Shown: piece by piece, positions 61,853-64,000 of the stretch
Position numbering within the stretch: position 1 is the first letter of the stretch
How the letters are laid out: each line of letters starts with the position of its first letter
Source: Maratus speciosus
Lineage: Eukaryota; Arthropoda; Arachnida; Araneae; Salticidae
Assembly (NCBI GenBank): GCA_963932465.1
Contig: CAWVRF010001058.1
Coordinates: forward strand, 310,001 to 374,000
Reading direction: 5' to 3'
DNA length: 64,000 nucleotides
Position numbers and translations under genes: made by a program
The notes under the pieces: generated by a model
What the model was told of the DNA's origin: nothing
The model's input: only the letters and a program-made list of their open reading frames with translations
Databases searched by the model: none

Positions 61853-64000
61853 AATCAAAGCATTGTTAGAAAATTCAACAGAAAGAGTTACCGCATATAA
61901 AACACGCAATATTTATTAATTGAATTCCGGTGCAGGGCTGAAAATTAATTTCTTAATAAATAATAAAGCGAAACCGAATATATTGTTTCAACAATCAAAG
62001 CATTGTTAGAAAATTCATCAGAAAGAGTTACCTCATATAAAACACGCAATATTTATGAATTGAATTCCGGTGCAGGGCTGAAAATTAATTTCTTAATAAA
62101 TAATAAAGCGAAACCGAATATATTGTTTCAACAATAAAGAATTGTTAGAATATTCATCAGAAAGAGTTACCGCATATAAAACACGCAATATTTATGAATT
62201 GAATTCCGGTGCAGGGCTCAAAATTAATTTCTTAATAAATAATAAAGCGAAACCGAATATATTGTTTCAACAATCAAAGCATTGTTAGAAAATTCATCAG
62301 AAAGAGTTACCGCATATAAAACACGCAATATTTATGAATTGAATTCCGGTGCATGGCTGAAAATTAATTTCTTAATAAATAATAAAGCGAAACCGAATAT
62401 ATTGTTTCAACAATCAAAGCATTGTTAGAAAATTCATCAGAAAGAGTTACCGCATATAAAACACGCAATATTTATGAATTGAATTCCGGTGCAGGGCTGA
62501 AAATTAATTTCTTAATAAATAATAAAGCGAAACCGAATATATTGTTTCAACAATCAAAGCATTGTTAGAAAATTCAACAGAATGAGTTACCGCATATAAA
62601 ACATGCAATATTTATTTATTGATTTCCGGTGCACCGCTGAAAATTAATTTCTTAATAAATAATAAAGCGAAACCGAATATATTGTTTCAACAATCAAAGC
62701 ATTGTTAGAAAATTCATCAGAAAGAGTTACCGCATATAAAACACGCAATATTTATGAATTGAATCCCGGTGCAGGGCTCAAAATTAATTTCTTAGTAAAT
62801 AATAAAGCGAAACCGAATATATTGTTTAAACAATGAAAGCATTGTTAGAAAATTCATCAGAAAGAGTTACCGCATATAAAACACGCAATATTTATGAATT
62901 GAATTCCGGTGCAGGGCTGAAAATTAATTTCTTAATAAATAATAAAGCGAAACCGAATATATTGTTTCAACAATCAAAGCATTGTTAGAAAATTCATCAG
63001 AAAGAGTTACCGCATATAAAACACGCAATATTTATGAATTGAATTCCGGTGCAGGTCTGAAAATTAATTTCTTAATAAATAATAAAGCGAAACCGAATAT
63101 ATTGTTTCAACAATCAAAGCATTGTTAGAAAATTCATCAGAAAGAGTTACCTCATATGAAACACGCAATATTTATGAATTGAATTCCGGTGCAGGGCTGA
63201 AAATTAATTTCTTAATAAATAATAAAGCGAAACCGAATATATTGTTTCAACAATCAAAGCACTGTTAGAAAATTCATCAGAAAGAGTTACCGCAAATAAA
63301 ACACGCAATTGAATTCCGCTGTAGGGCTCAAAATTAATTTATTAATAAATAATAAAGCGAAACCGAATATATTGTTTCAACAATCAAAGCATTGTTAGAA
63401 AATTCATCAGAAAGAGTTACCGCATATAAAACACGCAATATTTATGAATTGAATCCCGGTGCAGGGCTCAAAATTAATTTCTTAGTAAATAATAAAGCGA
63501 AACCGAATATATTGTTTAAACAATGAAAGCATTGTTAGAAAATTCATTAGAAAGAGTTACCGCATATAAAACACGCAATATTTATGAATTGAATTCCGGT
63601 GCAGGGCTCAAAATTAATTTATTAATAAATAATAAAGCGAAACCGAATATATTGTTTCAACAATCAAAGCATTGTTAGAAAATTCAACAGAAAGAGTTAC
63701 CGCATATAAAACACGCAATATTTATTAATTGAATTCCGGTGCAGGGCTGAAAATTAATTTCTTAATAAATAATAAAGCGAAACCGAATATATTGTTTCAA
63801 CAATCAAAGCATTGTTAGAAAATTCATCAGAAAGAGTTACCTCATATAAAACACGCAATATTTATGAATTGAATTCCGGTGCAGGGCTGAAAATTAATTT
63901 CTTAATAAATAATAAAGCGAAACCGAATATATTGTTTCAACAATAAAGAATTGTTAGAATATTCATCAGAAAGAGTTACCGCATATAAAACACGCAATAT
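61853..64000 (+). repeat. Satellite array after the palindromes, 1809-bp HOR
   Basis: Direct satellite continues to the window end. The 139-bp monomer marker ATAAAGAATTG occurs at 62134 and 63943, exactly 1809 apart, and the order of variants (GCATGGCTGA, CACCGCTGA, CCCGG, GCAGGTCTGA, CATATGAAAC, 130-bp type) equals that of 13-15 kb. The array runs off the window. Confidence 0.93.

Larger units (their letters stand above)
61304..61918 (+). repeat. Inverted repeat, right arm, locus 2
   Basis: Satellite, then the insert at 61548-61852, then the satellite flank starting AATCAAAGC with CAACAGAAAG. This flank is the ancestral right border, because both left arms contain its complement. Confidence 0.87.

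Noticed and set aside
1..64000. CENP-B box in the monomers
   Set aside because: I looked for the NTTCGNNNNANNCGGGN pattern on both strands of the standard monomer. The TTCGG near the monomer start (reverse strand) lacks the rest of the motif.
1..64000. Known named insect satellite family
   Set aside because: The length and EcoRI site recall some beetle satellites, but I cannot confirm sequence identity from memory, so no family or species is claimed.

Overview
The window looks like a stretch of nuclear heterochromatin from a eukaryote, most likely centromeric or pericentromeric. It is almost entirely one AT-rich satellite (about 29% G+C) with a 140-bp monomer repeated head to tail several hundred times. 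I recognise no protein-coding gene. The eukaryotic assignment rests on the satellite organisation and on four tRNA-like genes. These have RNA polymerase III A and B boxes, a T5 terminator right after the acceptor, and no encoded CCA. Insects often carry satellites of this length and composition, but I do not recognise this family and the species is not identified.

Layout. Positions 1-55921 are an uninterrupted direct satellite array. Its monomers fall into recognisable variants: a CCCGG type, a CACCGCTGA type, a 139-bp type, a CCTAAT type and a 130-bp type with a 10-bp deletion. The variants recur in fixed order, giving higher-order repeats (HORs). Measured periods are about 6007 bp (1-4374 against 6008-10381), 1808/1809 bp (12-16 kb, again 62-64 kb), 6157 bp (18.2-30.6 kb, two tandem copies), 2379 bp (34-38.6 kb) and 1819 bp (32, 40, 43.5 and 45.3 kb). 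The edges of the window share variants that are missing from the middle.

Positions 55922-57421 and 60353-61852 hold the only non-satellite DNA. Each is a 615-bp inverted repeat with a spacer of about 307 bp of satellite. Each arm carries a 305-bp insert with a tRNA-like gene, and the two genes of a pair point outward. The two loci belong to a 4431-bp tandem duplication (52991-57421 and 57422-61852). I saw a single base difference between the two units by eye, so the duplication is very recent. After 61853 the plain satellite resumes with a 1809-bp HOR.

How the parts may work together (inference). Satellite monomers expanded by unequal exchange or break-induced copying in blocks of 6, 8, 13, 17, 43 or 44 monomers. 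A genomic fragment with a tRNA-like gene entered one monomer, was copied in inverted orientation with a 29-bp template-switch scar, and the whole palindrome was then duplicated. tRNA genes are known chromatin boundaries at fission yeast centromeres, so outward-facing Pol III genes inside a satellite palindrome are the most interesting object here. All comparisons were made by eye.
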